From positions 14,136,001 to 14,200,000 of the forward strand of contig OZ316895.1 in assembly GCA_973895155.1 (NCBI GenBank): a DNA stretch of 64,000 bases, in the 5' to 3' direction. The notes beneath the pieces are model-generated. The model was given only the letters and a program-made list of their open reading frames with translations. It made no database searches and was not told the origin of the DNA. This DNA comes from Marsupella aquatica (taxonomy: Eukaryota > Marchantiophyta). The position numbers and the translations under genes were made by a program. Within the stretch, counting starts at the first letter, position 1. Each line of letters begins with the position of its first letter. This document shows positions 13,184 to 25,649 of the stretch, piece by piece.

Positions 13184-13767
13184 CTCTACCTCTGTCCCCA
13201 AGCACACACAGAGTACCCAACGAGCTCAAACTCAACGATCTCTCCCAAAAACCTGCGATGTCTTTTGAGGTCCTTGTGGACCACCCATATCCACAACTGT
13301 CTGGTCTCTGAAGATCACTCTTGATACACGAGATGAATCACACGTTGGAGCAATGTGCATGCGAGAGAATTGCAGCGACAGAGGATTGCAGGGAGCTTGA
13401 TGGACTCCTTCCCTCTACAGACTTTGGCTTTCCATATCTCTTGCTCGCGATGATGTTGGGACTCAATCATATTCAGGGGCATTCAAGGAGATTCGGTTTT
13501 ATGTGTGGAGAGTTTGCATAACCATAATTGAAGCACCTCCAACGAGAAAATGGACGAACGGAAGCAAATTCAAAAGTCAGTCTCTCTGTACAGTCGGTTC
13601 GTACTTTTGAAAATTTATGCATCACTTAAACCCACTTTTTGAAAATTTATCCATCGCTTAAACCCCTCGTGTAGTTGTTCTTTTGTATTTCTATGGGTGA
13701 TAATGAGCCATTACCCTGCCACAAAGCCCGGGGCTATGAGATTTTGGCCCAGTTGATTACCCTGGAC

Positions 13768-14170
13768 ACACAGCACCATGGCGTTGTGTTCAAAAATGGA
13801 ACCATGGCCTGGTGTTCAAAAATGTAAATTTTTGAGTCCCCTCACAGATAACATACTTGAACTCAAACACAACATCTTTTTAACACAATGTATGGGTGTT
13901 GTGTTCAAGTTGGATGCTCTATTTATATTTTGACTCTAAAACTATTCTAAATTGAGCACAAAGAGTACAAAATTCAAGAATTATATGACAATGTTAATAT
14001 TTGAATACAACGTCCAGTTTTGAATACAACACCTTGCAAGTACAAAAATGAAAACACCTAGTCATAACTCGAAAATGGGCTTGAAAACAATGCCCCGGGT
14101 ACACTATTCAAATAAAGTGCCCCATGGCCCACTATCTGAATACAGGGCCATGGCCTTGTGTTCAGGAGAA
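13768..14170 (+). repeat. Dispersed repeat, copy A
   Basis: About 400 bp sharing diverged blocks, in the same order and orientation, with 43121-43600. Shared blocks include TTGTGTTCAAAA near the start, TTGAACTCAAACACAA, an ATATGACAA tract, and GCCCCATGGCCCACTATC near the end. The word CCATGGC(G/C)TTGTGTTCA occurs as a direct repeat at both ends. No coding capacity. Confidence 0.75.
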
Positions 14171-14537
14171 AACGGTAACCCGTCTTGGGGGTTATCCAAA
14201 ATCAGGTGCAACTTCACTTTATAAATATAGTAAAACTACACTTGGGGTTTACGCTTCTTAATCCATTGTCACTCAGGCTCACCAACCTTGGGGATTACAT
14301 CTCACAATCCCCTTGGGGCCATGGGTTACCCTTCACATAATTAATGCCATCTTGATTCTTTGTCATTTTTTGATGCTTTTCTGGAGAAAGTGCAGATTTG
14401 GGTTGGGGAATTATAGAAGTTCTCCGGTACTCCTACTAAAAGTAGTAAAATGAAAAATCTCATAGGCCTCTAAGGATATCAGAGGCTCTTATGAGGGCAT
14501 TGTGGACAGTATTGTGAGCAAAATAGCCGCTCAAAAC

Positions 14538-14640
14538 GCTAAAGCCCTCTTACCAGAGGATTACTAAATACTAAATTCTCCTTTGGGAGTCTTCGTCAAG
14601 AGCTAAAGCCCTCTTACAAGAGAATTACTACATACAAGCT
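14538..14640. repeat. Tandem pair, 64-bp period
   Basis: GCTAAAGCCCTCTTAC followed by a similar AGA(G/A)GATTACTA(A/C)ATAC block occurs at 14538 and again at 14602. Confidence 0.8.
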
Positions 14641-14869
14641 CTCATTGTGAATCTTCCTCTGTATCTTCATTGAATGTTACTGGCTATAACCACTTGGCCC
14701 CAAGCTTCTTTTCCTTGGTTGAAATCTCTGTGTTGTGTGAGTGGCACTGATCAGTCACTCCTCCCAAGCTTAGTTTTTGAAACACTCACAAGGAGGGTTT
14801 AAGCTGGTAACCCATAAGCTTCCCAGGGTTAGGGACTGTAATCCCCTTGGGCTCACAAAGGGGCTCACA

Positions 14870-15200
14870 ATATGGGCTCACAATATTAATACATTGTAAC
14901 ATCATCATATTACATTGTAACATTTTCACAAAACATATTGTACAATATATTACAATTCTATAATATGATGAAATAATATTGTAAATATGATGACAATTTG
15001 TAAAATATCTTACAATATGTTTTGTAAATAATTGTTAGGATATGATGACACCTGATCTTCGAAACAATTATTATTACATTGTAACAATGTATTACAAATA
15101 ATGTAATAATTTGTAAAATATTGTACAATATGTTTTACAGATTATTGTTGTAATAATATTATCTGTACAGGATAAATACATTATAACATTGCGTACAAAT
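14870..15200. repeat. AT-rich palindromic stretch, possible decayed MITE
   Basis: Dense in TACAATATGTT, ACATATTGTACAATA and ATTGTAACAATG words that read the same on both strands and could fold on themselves. No clear ends or target-site duplication were found. Confidence 0.4.
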
Positions 15201-16725
15201 TATAATTCATTTTGTCTATCTTTTCCAGGTCTAGCTGCGACTTCCTCCCCCCTTGCTCTATATCCAAGAATTGAAAGCCCTTAAGTCATAAATCTCAGAC
15301 CCATGCTGACACACTTGTGCTATAACACAACAATTGGGCTTAGAGTGATATGGAAAATCCATCTAGCCGGCAACCACATGCCATAGTGCGTCAAAAACTC
15401 AGTCCCTTTTTGATGTGCATTTACTGCAAGGCATCCATCTTTTGTCCAAATGAGTGTGGTCTGCTTTGGGCTCCATTGTGAAGGCAACACTCAATGTCAG
15501 GTTGCATGTTTGGACAGATTTCCTGTCGCATTTTGTTGTTTAACTACCAGAAAGGCTATAATTATATGGTTGATGAGTGCATTATGATGTCCATTGAAGG
15601 CTATAACTATATAGGTTGCTGAGTCCATGGCCCTTAAGTTGCACAATTGTTGTTACAGACATTTCATTGTTGCGATCAATTCATCATTGCTGCCATTTCA
15701 TTCTTGGTCAATGATGTTGGTGCAAAAAAGTATCTAGGATTCAGGGTTAATGTAGCCTGGAAAAATTACTTCATAGAGAGAATAGAAAAAAATAAAAAGT
15801 TCTCAACTCTTTTCACCTCTTTTCAACTCAAAACTCTACTGCCTAAGGTTCTCCGTCTATCATTTTCCTTTATATTAATAAGGGCAAGCACGTGTCCAAA
15901 TGTTTTAATGTAGAGCCCAGTTATATTTTCTTTTCAGCCCCACCTACCCATACTAGCTACATGTCAGCTCCACATTCGATTTCAAAGCACCTTGAGATTG
16001 GAATATTGTTATACAAGTGACTGGGTGAGTGTATGTGTGGGTGCAAATGAAGCTACGTCTCAAGCTAGGATTTACTCTTTATTCTTCCTTTTACCAGATC
16101 TCATGGCGATGGAAATTTATGAATCACATCCAAGTCAAACATGAATTCTCTCTACAAGTGCATTTTGTAAATGGACGATGAGTGGAAAAGGTGGGGTTGG
16201 ATATGACAGTGTTTAGATGAGTGCATTTTGATTGCCAGAAAGGCGATAATTGTCGATGACAGTGTCCCTTTGTATAGCTATACAGCTGCATTGAGTCCCA
16301 CTGACTGTCATCGCCTTTGGAGCCCATCTCCGTTTTGAAGGATGGATGAGATTATGTGGCTGGGTTGAGCTCCCTGCTGTCATATAATTACACAATGAAT
16401 TCTGGCTCATGAGACAGAAGTTTCAGTCTTCACGAGCCGTCTGGCTCCTCGACGGGATCGGCGAATTGATCCTCTTATGTCAGATACTATCATATTATCT
16501 GGCTTGAATTCTGCTCAAGCTCAAGCTGTATGTCTCGAAAGATTGACTGATGCTGTTGTGTAGGACCTGTGAGTGAGCTTTAGATAGATTGAGCTGAGAT
16601 ACCCTCACTACTACTTCAGTGATTCAAAGATTGAAAGCTGGGTATGTACTGTCACAGACTGGATCTGCATTGATCTTTCCTTTGAAGGTCAGATTCTCAG
16701 AGCAAGGAATTATTGAAGATAATCT

Positions 16726-19700
16726 ATGGCTGCAGCATCATCTGCAATGGGTACATCTTTTCCTTCAAGTTCGCCTTCGTGTTTAGGCGATTTTCTGACG
16801 GGAAGTCGAAAAGTGGTTGGAGGGAAGCTTACAGTTCATCGGAGAACTTTGACTACTAGATTGCCATCTTCCAAGGAGTCGTTGCCTAGCGGGGTTTCGC
16901 AGAATTCCAGAAATGTTATCTGCAAAATTTCCGACGATGTGGTGATAGAAAGCACTGGTGAGAGCTTCTCCCACCCCTTGTGTAATGTTTTGTTGCCTTA
17001 TCTTTGTTGTTGTCGTTTTACTTAGGTTGTTATATCTGTTCCGTTGGAGACATGTTGAGAGTTTTGATGAATTTGAGGCCACGAGAGAGAAGAGTGTGGG
17101 TGAAAATCGTTGCTTGACAGCTGAAAGGATGCAGATGCAAAGGGTCGTGAAATGCAAAAGGCTTCAGGGAAATCGGAGGCTCTTCGGAATACAGGGATTT
17201 CGCTCAATTCTCAGTCTAAGGCGAAGCATGTTGACGACCAGAAGATCAAATTACCTTTCTATTCCCACATTTCGAATACTTTCGTTGACGCGCTTGAGCG
17301 TAGCCTAGTGCGGGCGTTCTATAGTTCCTCCAAGCCTACGAATTACTACACGCTTGGGAATTACGCACCGGTCGAGGAATTTGGGCCTGAGCCAGTTCTC
17401 TCGGTGACTGGGTACCTACCGGTGAGTAAGTCAAATTTCAGGTCACGGATCGAGATTTATCTTCTGGTTCGTCTCAGCTGTTCTCCTAAACCCTAAACTC
17501 CTCTACTGTATTTGCGTTTTTAGAGTCGAGAGAGGATTGCGATCGAAAGTCGACGTCAAAGTCCTGTTTCAAATCACTTGTAGCAACTTAATTTGCATGA
17601 TCGAGGAGAAAAATCTTGGAAGGCGAGTCCCCGCCCGTACTGTCTTGTTCTTTAGCTGCCAGTTCTTTGCTTTAATTTTCATCAGCAGTACGTAAGTGGA
17701 CTTCAAGGATAAATTTCCAAAAGCCAGAGCTAGCTCGTGCCCCGTGTGGGCTCCAGTACAATTACATTCTTTCATTCATTCAAACATTCTTCTGTAAATC
17801 ACAGACTGCGGGAGTTCGTAAATGAATGTGCAATCCTCGTCCATCGTGTACAGGATCGTAAGTATATGTGCAGAAACCAAATCACATTGAAAGAGACTTG
17901 AAGTAGGAGACATCCCATTGTAGCGACAGACAGAAATAGAAAGGTGAGTGGTGAGCATGTAGATCATAGCCAATGAGCGTCACTCACCGATTCAAATAAG
18001 TCCGACTTAGTCAGGGGAAACGTTCAATAGAGAGAAGAAGCAGATAGATTGTAACTCAGCTTTCAGCAGACTCCAACTCTAAGAAGGTTTATGCGTTCAT
18101 GTGTCTCTACCAACCAGGAATGTTTGAATGGCGAGGTGGTGCGGGTGGGACCGAACCCCATGTTCGAGCCCATCGCGAAGTATCACTGGTAATTGCCACT
18201 GCCTCTTCGTACTAATTCAACTTAAATGACTCTTTCCATACCGATCATATGCCGAGAGAGTTGTGAACGCTTGATATGCAGCAGGATCGACACATAGCAG
18301 TAGGCGCAGTCCTTGTTCCGCATAGGGGGTAGTGTAAAGGTCCACCTGCAGGAGTTGTTACATAAAGGTTTTAATTACGAGCGGGAGGGAAACCCATCCT
18401 ACCGTAATCCCGGAGACGATTTTCGCATGGGAATGGCAAATTAAGGGGGAGGTCAGGACTGAGAAACATCTTGGACAGTTCTGGACATTTCTGATCCAAC
18501 ATTATTTTATTTGTTTCGCAGGTTTGATGGAGACGGGTATGCTGGCCAAAACCAATTGTTGCCTAGTTTCATGCCACGGACCGTCAAGACTGTTAGCTTC
18601 ACTGTAGTCAATCATGTGATGTCTCCAGTGTCCATTGGATTGGTATTTATCTAGAGTCTGAATTCCCTTTAGAGGCTTGGGTTATATGTAAGATTCTCCA
18701 AAGGAAGGTGGAAAGGTTCCGAAGTCAGATATTTTCTCATTGCAGCATGATTGTGCTCTTTAGTTAGCAAAATATTATTGATATCAAGAATATAGAAATC
18801 TGCTGGTCGTTCTGCTCGGAATGAACGGATCAAGCAAGCCTTCAAGTCAGATAATTAATTGAATTCAATGTTCTCTACCTTGTTGGTCATCGTGAGAGCT
18901 TTTGGCCTACTTTGCATGCAGAATGTTACATGGCTTGAGAATCAAGGATGGGCAGGTGACGTACTCCTGTCGATATGTGAGAACGGTACGATTGCAGCAG
19001 GAGGAGTATTGGGGTGGTTCAAAGTTTGTGAAGGTACATTGGTTCCAGTCTCCTTTACCAGGGGGAGCTGAAATACTGATCTAATTGTCGTGACTTCTAT
19101 GCCTAGTTTTTTGTCAAATAAAATGTAGGGCGCTATGAACTTCTCTTTCTTGTCACATGTTGCATAGGTTGGGCACGCATTGTCCATATTTGAGATGCGC
19201 AGTAAGGTTCGGAGATTACACACCATTTAAAAATATTATTCTCAATATCTTCAGTTAATTTCAGTGGTTCGTCGGCAGGGTCTTGTTGTTATTCTGTCCA
19301 TAGCTTTCTGTTATCTATGAGTCAGACAGGAATATCTGGACCATCGCGAATATGAAGCTTGCGCTCTAAATTTTCAAGCATTTTGATATTTCTTTACGTT
19401 TCGTCCCTACATATTTGTCTTAGCTAAAATCGGAGAATTAATGTTTCATTATGGGAGGGGTCCTGGACAATAGCTCAATGTGGTGAAAAGCTGTTTTGGG
19501 TAGCAATGTGAGTTTGCTTTTGATCAGGTGTGTTGAGGAACTAAAGATTTCGCAGAATTGCATACATGGTCACTTCGTCACTGACCACTACGGAGTGAAA
19601 TAAACCTGAGTGAAGCATACCTGAGATGTGGAATTCATAATTTTGACACAAGCGGTAACGAGAATTGGTTGGTAGGATTGATTATCCCTCGGCCGGAAAG

Positions 19701-22700
19701 GGTGGCACTCTGAATTTACAAAAATTAGTGCAGCATATGAATGCAACATCTCAATTCTCCTCAATGCTCGGATTGATTATTCGAACCGCAGAGAAACATG
19801 AAATAGAGAAAACACTCATCATTCTGAACAGTAACATCGAACTTGAGAGCATGGTTTTTTTGTTTGCCCACACATGCAGATTGGAGACATGGTAGGGCTG
19901 AAAGGACTTCTTTCCCTGGCTCTTTATGGACTTAGAGCAAAACTGGGTGTGCTGGATTTGTCTAACGGAATTGGCACTGGTAAGGGATCGCAAACTGTCA
20001 TTTAAAATGATACACTTGATTCAGCGCAGAGAGCATTTCATTGTAATTTCTTCCCTGTCATATCTACTCTTCCAATTTTATTTTCATTCTATTATTGATT
20101 TTATTTTCATTCTATTATTGATTTTATTTTTTCCCTTGTCTGGGTCTACTCTTAACTCCTGTCACTTCATTGGCTTTTGTGCAGCAAACACTGCTTTGGT
20201 TTATCACAGTGGGAAGCTCCTAGCTCTACAGGAGACAGACATGCCATGTATGAGCTATTAATTTGCACCGACATCACATAAATTATAAATGGCTATAGAG
20301 TCAGCTTATGTCCATATTCTATGCACCTTAGTGGATAAGTACGTGATTTGCCTCTACCAGGCAAAGTAAGATGCAAACCGGCCCTCTCCGATCGGATCTT
20401 TTCCACGAGATGGCTGCCACATGATTCCACCCTGAATCGCTTTTCTTGTCACGATCGGATCATCTGAGCAATACGACGAATCCAGCAAAGCTTTCGGATT
20501 AGTGTCGATAACTGGCAAGGTTCACTTGCAAATCAGTAGCTTTTGTCCGGTGAGTGTCTTTCAGGTGTAGACGACGGTTACGCGGCTTCTGAGAAAGATT
20601 TTCTTAATCCAGAACTGATGGTCATGGCAGATGTTGTTCGGGTACGTGATGATGGTGGCTTTGACACTGTTTCAAAACTGGACTATGACAAAAAGTTAGA
20701 TCATCCTTTTACAGCCCACCCCAAAATTGATCCTGTCACAGGTATGGTCTGGCCCGAGAAAGTTGCAGCCACCTTCTGCAGGTTTCACTTGCCATTTACA
20801 TTCCGGTCTCCTGATCTACTCAAAGTAGGCATGTCATTAACAGATATGGCAGAATCTTGTGTACTGCAGGGGAGATGTTTACATTCGGGTACAAGACCCA
20901 AGAAGTACCAGACGTATCATACAGAGTCATCTCAAAGGACGGCGTGATGGGGCATTCTGTGCCTATTACCCAATCAAGGCCAGTCATGATGCATGATTTT
21001 GCAATTACCGAAAACTACGCTATCTTCGTGGATGGTCCTCTCTACGTCAGCCCCAAGGTGTCCAACATCAGTCAATGCTTATCTCTATTGAGGATGGATT
21101 ATTTTGTAACTGACTGACAAATAACCTGTGATGGAGATATTCGCTCAGTTGTTTTAAGTAGCTCTGGTTTGCCATAACAGGATGTGTTCAGTGAGAGGCC
21201 GAAATGTACGTTTGAGCTGTTTTCATTCTTTCACAGGGAATGGGAACGAAAGATCAATTTATATACGAATTCGATAAAACTGAACCTTTACGATTCGGAG
21301 TGTTACCGAGATATGCCAAAGACGACTCTCAGATGCAATGGTTTGATTGTCCTGGCGCTTTCATTCTACACACCGGTCAGTGCTTTCCCAATTCAAGAAT
21401 CGTCGTCTTTCATTTCTATTTCGTAGGTCTGAATCTAGCTTGTGTGTGAGCTCCTTTGCGGGACGGTACGTTGTCTAATGTCACATATGTCATGAATTTT
21501 CTCCCAGACACTGCTACTCAGAGAACGGCCTCCCTTGATCGCATTCAATTATCTTGGAACAGTAGGCGTGGGGAGAAATTAAATCAACAATGATCAACTT
21601 TCCATACATTAGTGCCTTTCCTCTGATTATCTTGCAGCAAATGCATGGGAAGAAGGAGATGAAGTCGTTTTGATTGCATGTCAAGACTCCGAAATGGATC
21701 TGGAAGCATTTTCTGTTTATGACAAAGACAGATGTCAAGCAACTACACGATATCTGTAAAGCCATTGTCCATCACTTTTGTTTGATGCGCGTAGAGATTA
21801 TGTGACAGAAAAAGTGTTCAGGAAGAAATTTACATTTCACCGATTTTCAAAATTTTCATAGTTGATTTGATTGAATAATTTGTGTGGATTGACCAATATA
21901 CATATAGGTGGGAATATCGATTCAACTTGAAGACTGGAAAGGCTCAGGAGAGAATGCTAGGAGAATTTCATGTCGAATTTCCTCGGATTAACGATAAATA
22001 CATTGGACGGTAAGTTAACGTTGTTCGGGGCTTCACAATGCTCTTGCAGCCCGAACAATGCTCTTGCAGCCCGAAGCTTTGACGAAGAAGGACAGTACCG
22101 AGTGCTTAAATTAGAATTGCAGCTCACGCAATGTTTCTTCAAAATTAGGATTCATTAAATTATAGCTCTGTCCTGAAGTTGAACCCAAAGCTCTGTTTGC
22201 AATAACACAAAACAGATCGACGGATTCTGACAAATTTTCATGCCATCTTGATGCATGGGGAATACAGCATGTGTTCATATATTGATTCCTTCAAGTCTCT
22301 GATACATATTTGTGCGCTAGAAGCTTCTGACATGCTACTCTCCATTTTTTTCCAGGAAGAATCGATATGTTTATACGGCAATATTTCGAGACACAACTCA
22401 TACCATTGGACTTGCAAAATTTGACTTGACGAAAGAGCCTGAGTTGGGTAAAACAAAGTTCGAGGTAGGAGGGAATGTGGCAGGTGTGATCTGGTATGGA
22501 AGTATGCGGTATGGGTCGGAGCCTATTTATGTTCCCAAGAATCCTGGGAGGGAGGCTGATGAAGACGATGGATACCTACTCTGTTTCGTGTTTGATGAAA
22601 ATACCTGGTGAGTTTGCACGCGCCAGAATCTCACCTCTTCATGCTGTATTAGTACATTCCACTGTACCATGAATTACGAAGGTCTAGAAGTCCTTTCTGG

Positions 22701-23179
22701 ACTTGGTGATCGATGAGAGGGTTTTCATTCATGAGAGATTTCGTTATAAACGCCTGTGCTTCGAGGACGATGAGCAGTTTCTCTTGGATTTCTGGTTTCA
22801 CAATTGACAGGAAATCCGAGGTGATTGTGGTCGATGCGAAAACGATGTCATCAGATCCAGTTGCAGTTATTGAAATACCTTCAAGAATACCGTATGCCTT
22901 TCATTCGTCGTTTTTGACCGAGGTAAGCAAGCCTGCTGAATCGATGGATGCACTGTGTGCTTTTAGTCAAGCCTTCCACTGTCTGGTAATTGGGTGAAAT
23001 GGGTGTACTGGTTCCATTATCGCAATGTGATTACGCCGCAGGTTTATCGTAGAGTGTCGTAGTTTGTTATTGAGAAACCCCTTCAGGATCAATTAGTTGC
23101 AGATTACTCCAGTGTGGAACTTAATCTGGAGTGGTTCTTATCGTGTCTGCAGGAACAACTGCGGTTACAAAAGTCGTAG
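16726..23179 (+). CDS. CCD1: Carotenoid 9,10(9',10')-cleavage dioxygenase 1, complete, 15 exons
   Basis: Non-heme Fe(II) dioxygenase that splits carotenoids and apocarotenoids to ionone-type C13 ketones and C14 dialdehydes. Exons: 16726-16957, 17135-17421, 18118-18188, 18522-18536, 18922-19033, 19880-19979, 20185-20247, 20631-20741, 20870-21057, 21237-21375, 21638-21755, 21908-22009, 22356-22607, 22811-22922, 23153-23179 (stop TAG). They sum to 1929 nt (642 aa) with every GT-AG junction in phase. Seen: the four iron-ligand His contexts TAHPKIDP (about H323), [12 protein letters not shown] (H372), [13 protein letters not shown] (H438) and PYAFHSSF (H628). Also seen are [14 protein letters not shown] and [14 protein letters not shown], and the usual CCD1 ending EEQL. 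It is longer than typical CCD1 because about 80 Ser/Thr/Arg-rich N-terminal residues with few acids precede the family domain; this resembles a plastid transit peptide, unlike cytosolic seed-plant CCD1 (inference). Exon 4 is a 15-nt microexon encoding FDGD plus split codons. Confidence 0.95.
20084..20136. repeat. Short tandem repeat in CCD1 intron 6
   Basis: TTTTCATTCTATTATTGATT is tandemly repeated inside the intron between exons 6 and 7 of the complete CCD1 gene. Confidence 0.8.
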
Positions 23180-24128
23180 TGGGGTGCTCTGTTCTGTAGC
23201 CAGGCCCGACATCTGGGATATTCTACTCACTTTGCTCCAGGATAGATGCTTAAGTACATACGTTATTGGTCGCATTGTGAACCTCAAAATAAATTCGTGC
23301 TGCTGAATACTTTTAATCTCTCATCTGAAATATATATATATATATGCATAGCTTGACACTGTATAGGTGTAATATTTGGACAATCCGATTCCTCCCCGTC
23401 GGTAGGCGATTGCGCCAATTCTGAAATACGCACTTCAGTACGTGATGCGTGATGGGTTGTCCAGGAATTGGGTCATCTGTTCGAAGCGAACAACAGATGG
23501 AAGAGAGGTTTCTGTTCCCATCTGCACCTGTGCCGCAGATGTGCACAAGAGGTGAAGAAATTATCCTAACTTGGTATACTACACACCGAGGACAAAGACA
23601 TTCCTGCAATCAATTACTCTTCATACCACATGTCCATGGCAAAATCTTTGCACAAATTGGCCGAGGATGGTGGGGATGTTGGGGAGTCGCACGTCATCAA
23701 CGACTTGATTTCAATCAACTTATCTTTCATCTTGAAGTGCACGTTCGACGCTTAGCTACAGGAAAGATGATCCCTGTGCTGCAGCTCCTGACCACTCAAT
23801 AATGAATCACAAACTTGAGCATGAGTTTTGAGTGCAGTGGACTCCAACAAGGCGGCAAGGGACTGGCAGTTCAGGGAATAAAGATCGACCTTGCCAATGA
23901 AGGCGAGATCCCTCCAGATGGGGATAGATACTAATTGACCGAAGCTGTCTCCAACTTTGCTCTCGTGAGACCAGATCCGCATGGCCAACAAATCTCTCCC
24001 CTAACTGGCGACTGAAAAAGTGATCCAAGTATCCAATACTTCTCCCTTCCTCACATTCCTCTCCTCTAGGGAGTTCCACAATTTCACAAAAAAGGTACTA
24101 AAAATCACATTCCTCTCCTCTAGGGACT

Positions 24129-24311
24129 TTGTTCCACAATTACAAGGAAAAGGTACTAAAACTGGTGAAACCTAAGGTACTAAAATTGGTGAAACCTTGT
24201 GGATCCTGGTTTTGTCATGGACAATGGCCCTTTGTTCCACAATTACATGGACAAGGTACTAAAACTGGTGAAACCTTGCGTATCTAGGTTTTGTCATGAA
24301 CAGTGGCCCTT
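24129..24311. repeat. 102-bp tandem duplication
   Basis: Two copies of a module starting TTTGTTCCACAATTACA and containing AAGGTACTAAAACTGGTG and GGTTTTGTCATG; the first copy carries an extra internal AAGGTACTAAAATTGGTG. Confidence 0.85.
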
Positions 24312-25390
24312 TAACAAGGGCAGCTCTAAAAAGGGCCCAGTGGGTTAAAATAGTCAATGAGATTTGCTACCTTGCCATGATTTTCTAGCAAAATTGCTAC
24401 TTTGCTACTATTTTAAGTCATCTATATATCAAAATGTCCTGATTTTATCCCCAGTTAAACTTGGGTTAGTGGAATCTGCATCAACAAAACATGTTACCAT
24501 GTGGCAGTGTACAACAGGTGGCTAATTGGCAACCCATGCTCACTTACGGCCCCAGAATACACCCCAACCTCAACCGTGTTTGCCCAACAGGCAGGGGCAA
24601 TAGGGGGCTATGTGTTTGTACTGGTATACATCTGCATGTAGCCCTTTGCAGCCACAGGGTGTGCTAATAAGTACTGCCCCTTGGATGACCCCTTTGAATC
24701 AATCCACAGTGCAAAAATCCTTGAAAAGGTGCCAGTTGAGTTTTGTTCCTTGGATCCCAACTTTGTAAGCAGACTTGGGGGATTCTAGTGACATTATAAA
24801 AGTGCTCAAGCTTGAGCAATCCATCAGAGATCTCTAGCAATGGGTATCTCAGCAGAGGCTTGCCCCCATACAGTACAACATTGATGTCCCACTTACACAC
24901 ACTAGATGTGCACCATTAGAGACCACACTACCTGAGGAGAGCCTTGACCCCTTAACTACATCCATTGGAGGCTAGATATGGACCATTAGAGATCACATCG
25001 TTTCAGTGGTCTATTTTCCACCCAAAATTGTCTGAATTTGGATTTTGCATTTACCCTCTTCTTTTGGGGTCCCAGCAATTGCACATAAAATGTGACAATA
25101 CATTGTGGATGTCATCACTCTATACCAAGACAAACCCAATAGTTCTCTTTAAATCACTAAGTGCTATACATCCTACACCATATATTCTCACATGTTGATT
25201 GTAATTACCCTTCTGTTGTCTCTTCCCCTCTCCACCCCTTTTGCTTTTATTCTATTTTACTTTATTCGACTCTTCTCTATCAATTGGTCACTCATCCACA
25301 GTTAGGGATTTTTATGGGTTCCCTATTGCTCATTTTTTTTCCAATTGGTTTTGTCCACTTGGACCCTCTTTTGTTTGTTCTTTTATACTC

Positions 25391-25491
25391 TTTGGTACTT
25401 TTCTGTTAAAAGATTGTATTTATTTAAGTTATGGAGCAAGTGTTTGGTACTTTTCTGTTAAAAGTTTGTATTTATTTAAGTTATGGAGCAA
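25391..25491. repeat. 52-bp tandem duplication
   Basis: TTTGGTACTTTTCTGTTAAA and then TTGTATTTATTTAAGTTATG are present twice in a row with almost no differences, so the duplication is recent. Confidence 0.9.
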
Positions 25492-25539
25492 ACGGGAAGT
25501 TAAGTTTGCATTTGCTCCGTCTGGTGCTGTACATGATCA

Positions 25540-25649
25540 TTCACCCATAGATACGGAGCAAATGAGAAGCTTGCATTTGCAAACAAACATGCTAGGACAG
25601 AATTGCCGTTCACCCACAGATACGGAGCAAATGAGAAGCTTGCATTTGC
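25540..25649. repeat. Direct repeat pair, 69-bp spacing
   Basis: TTCACCCA(T/C)AGATACGG followed by AGCAAATGAGAAGCTTGCAT occurs at about 25540 and 25609. Confidence 0.85.

Larger units (their letters stand above)
13184..16725. other. Intergenic region between P450 and CCD1, both promoters expected here
   Basis: The two genes diverge from this 3.5-kb stretch, so both promoters should lie in it. It also holds a dispersed repeat (13768-14170), a 64-bp-period tandem pair (from 14538 and 14602), and an AT-rich stretch at about 14870-15200 built from short palindromic TACAATAT/ATATTGTA words. I see no coding exon. Confidence 0.6.
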
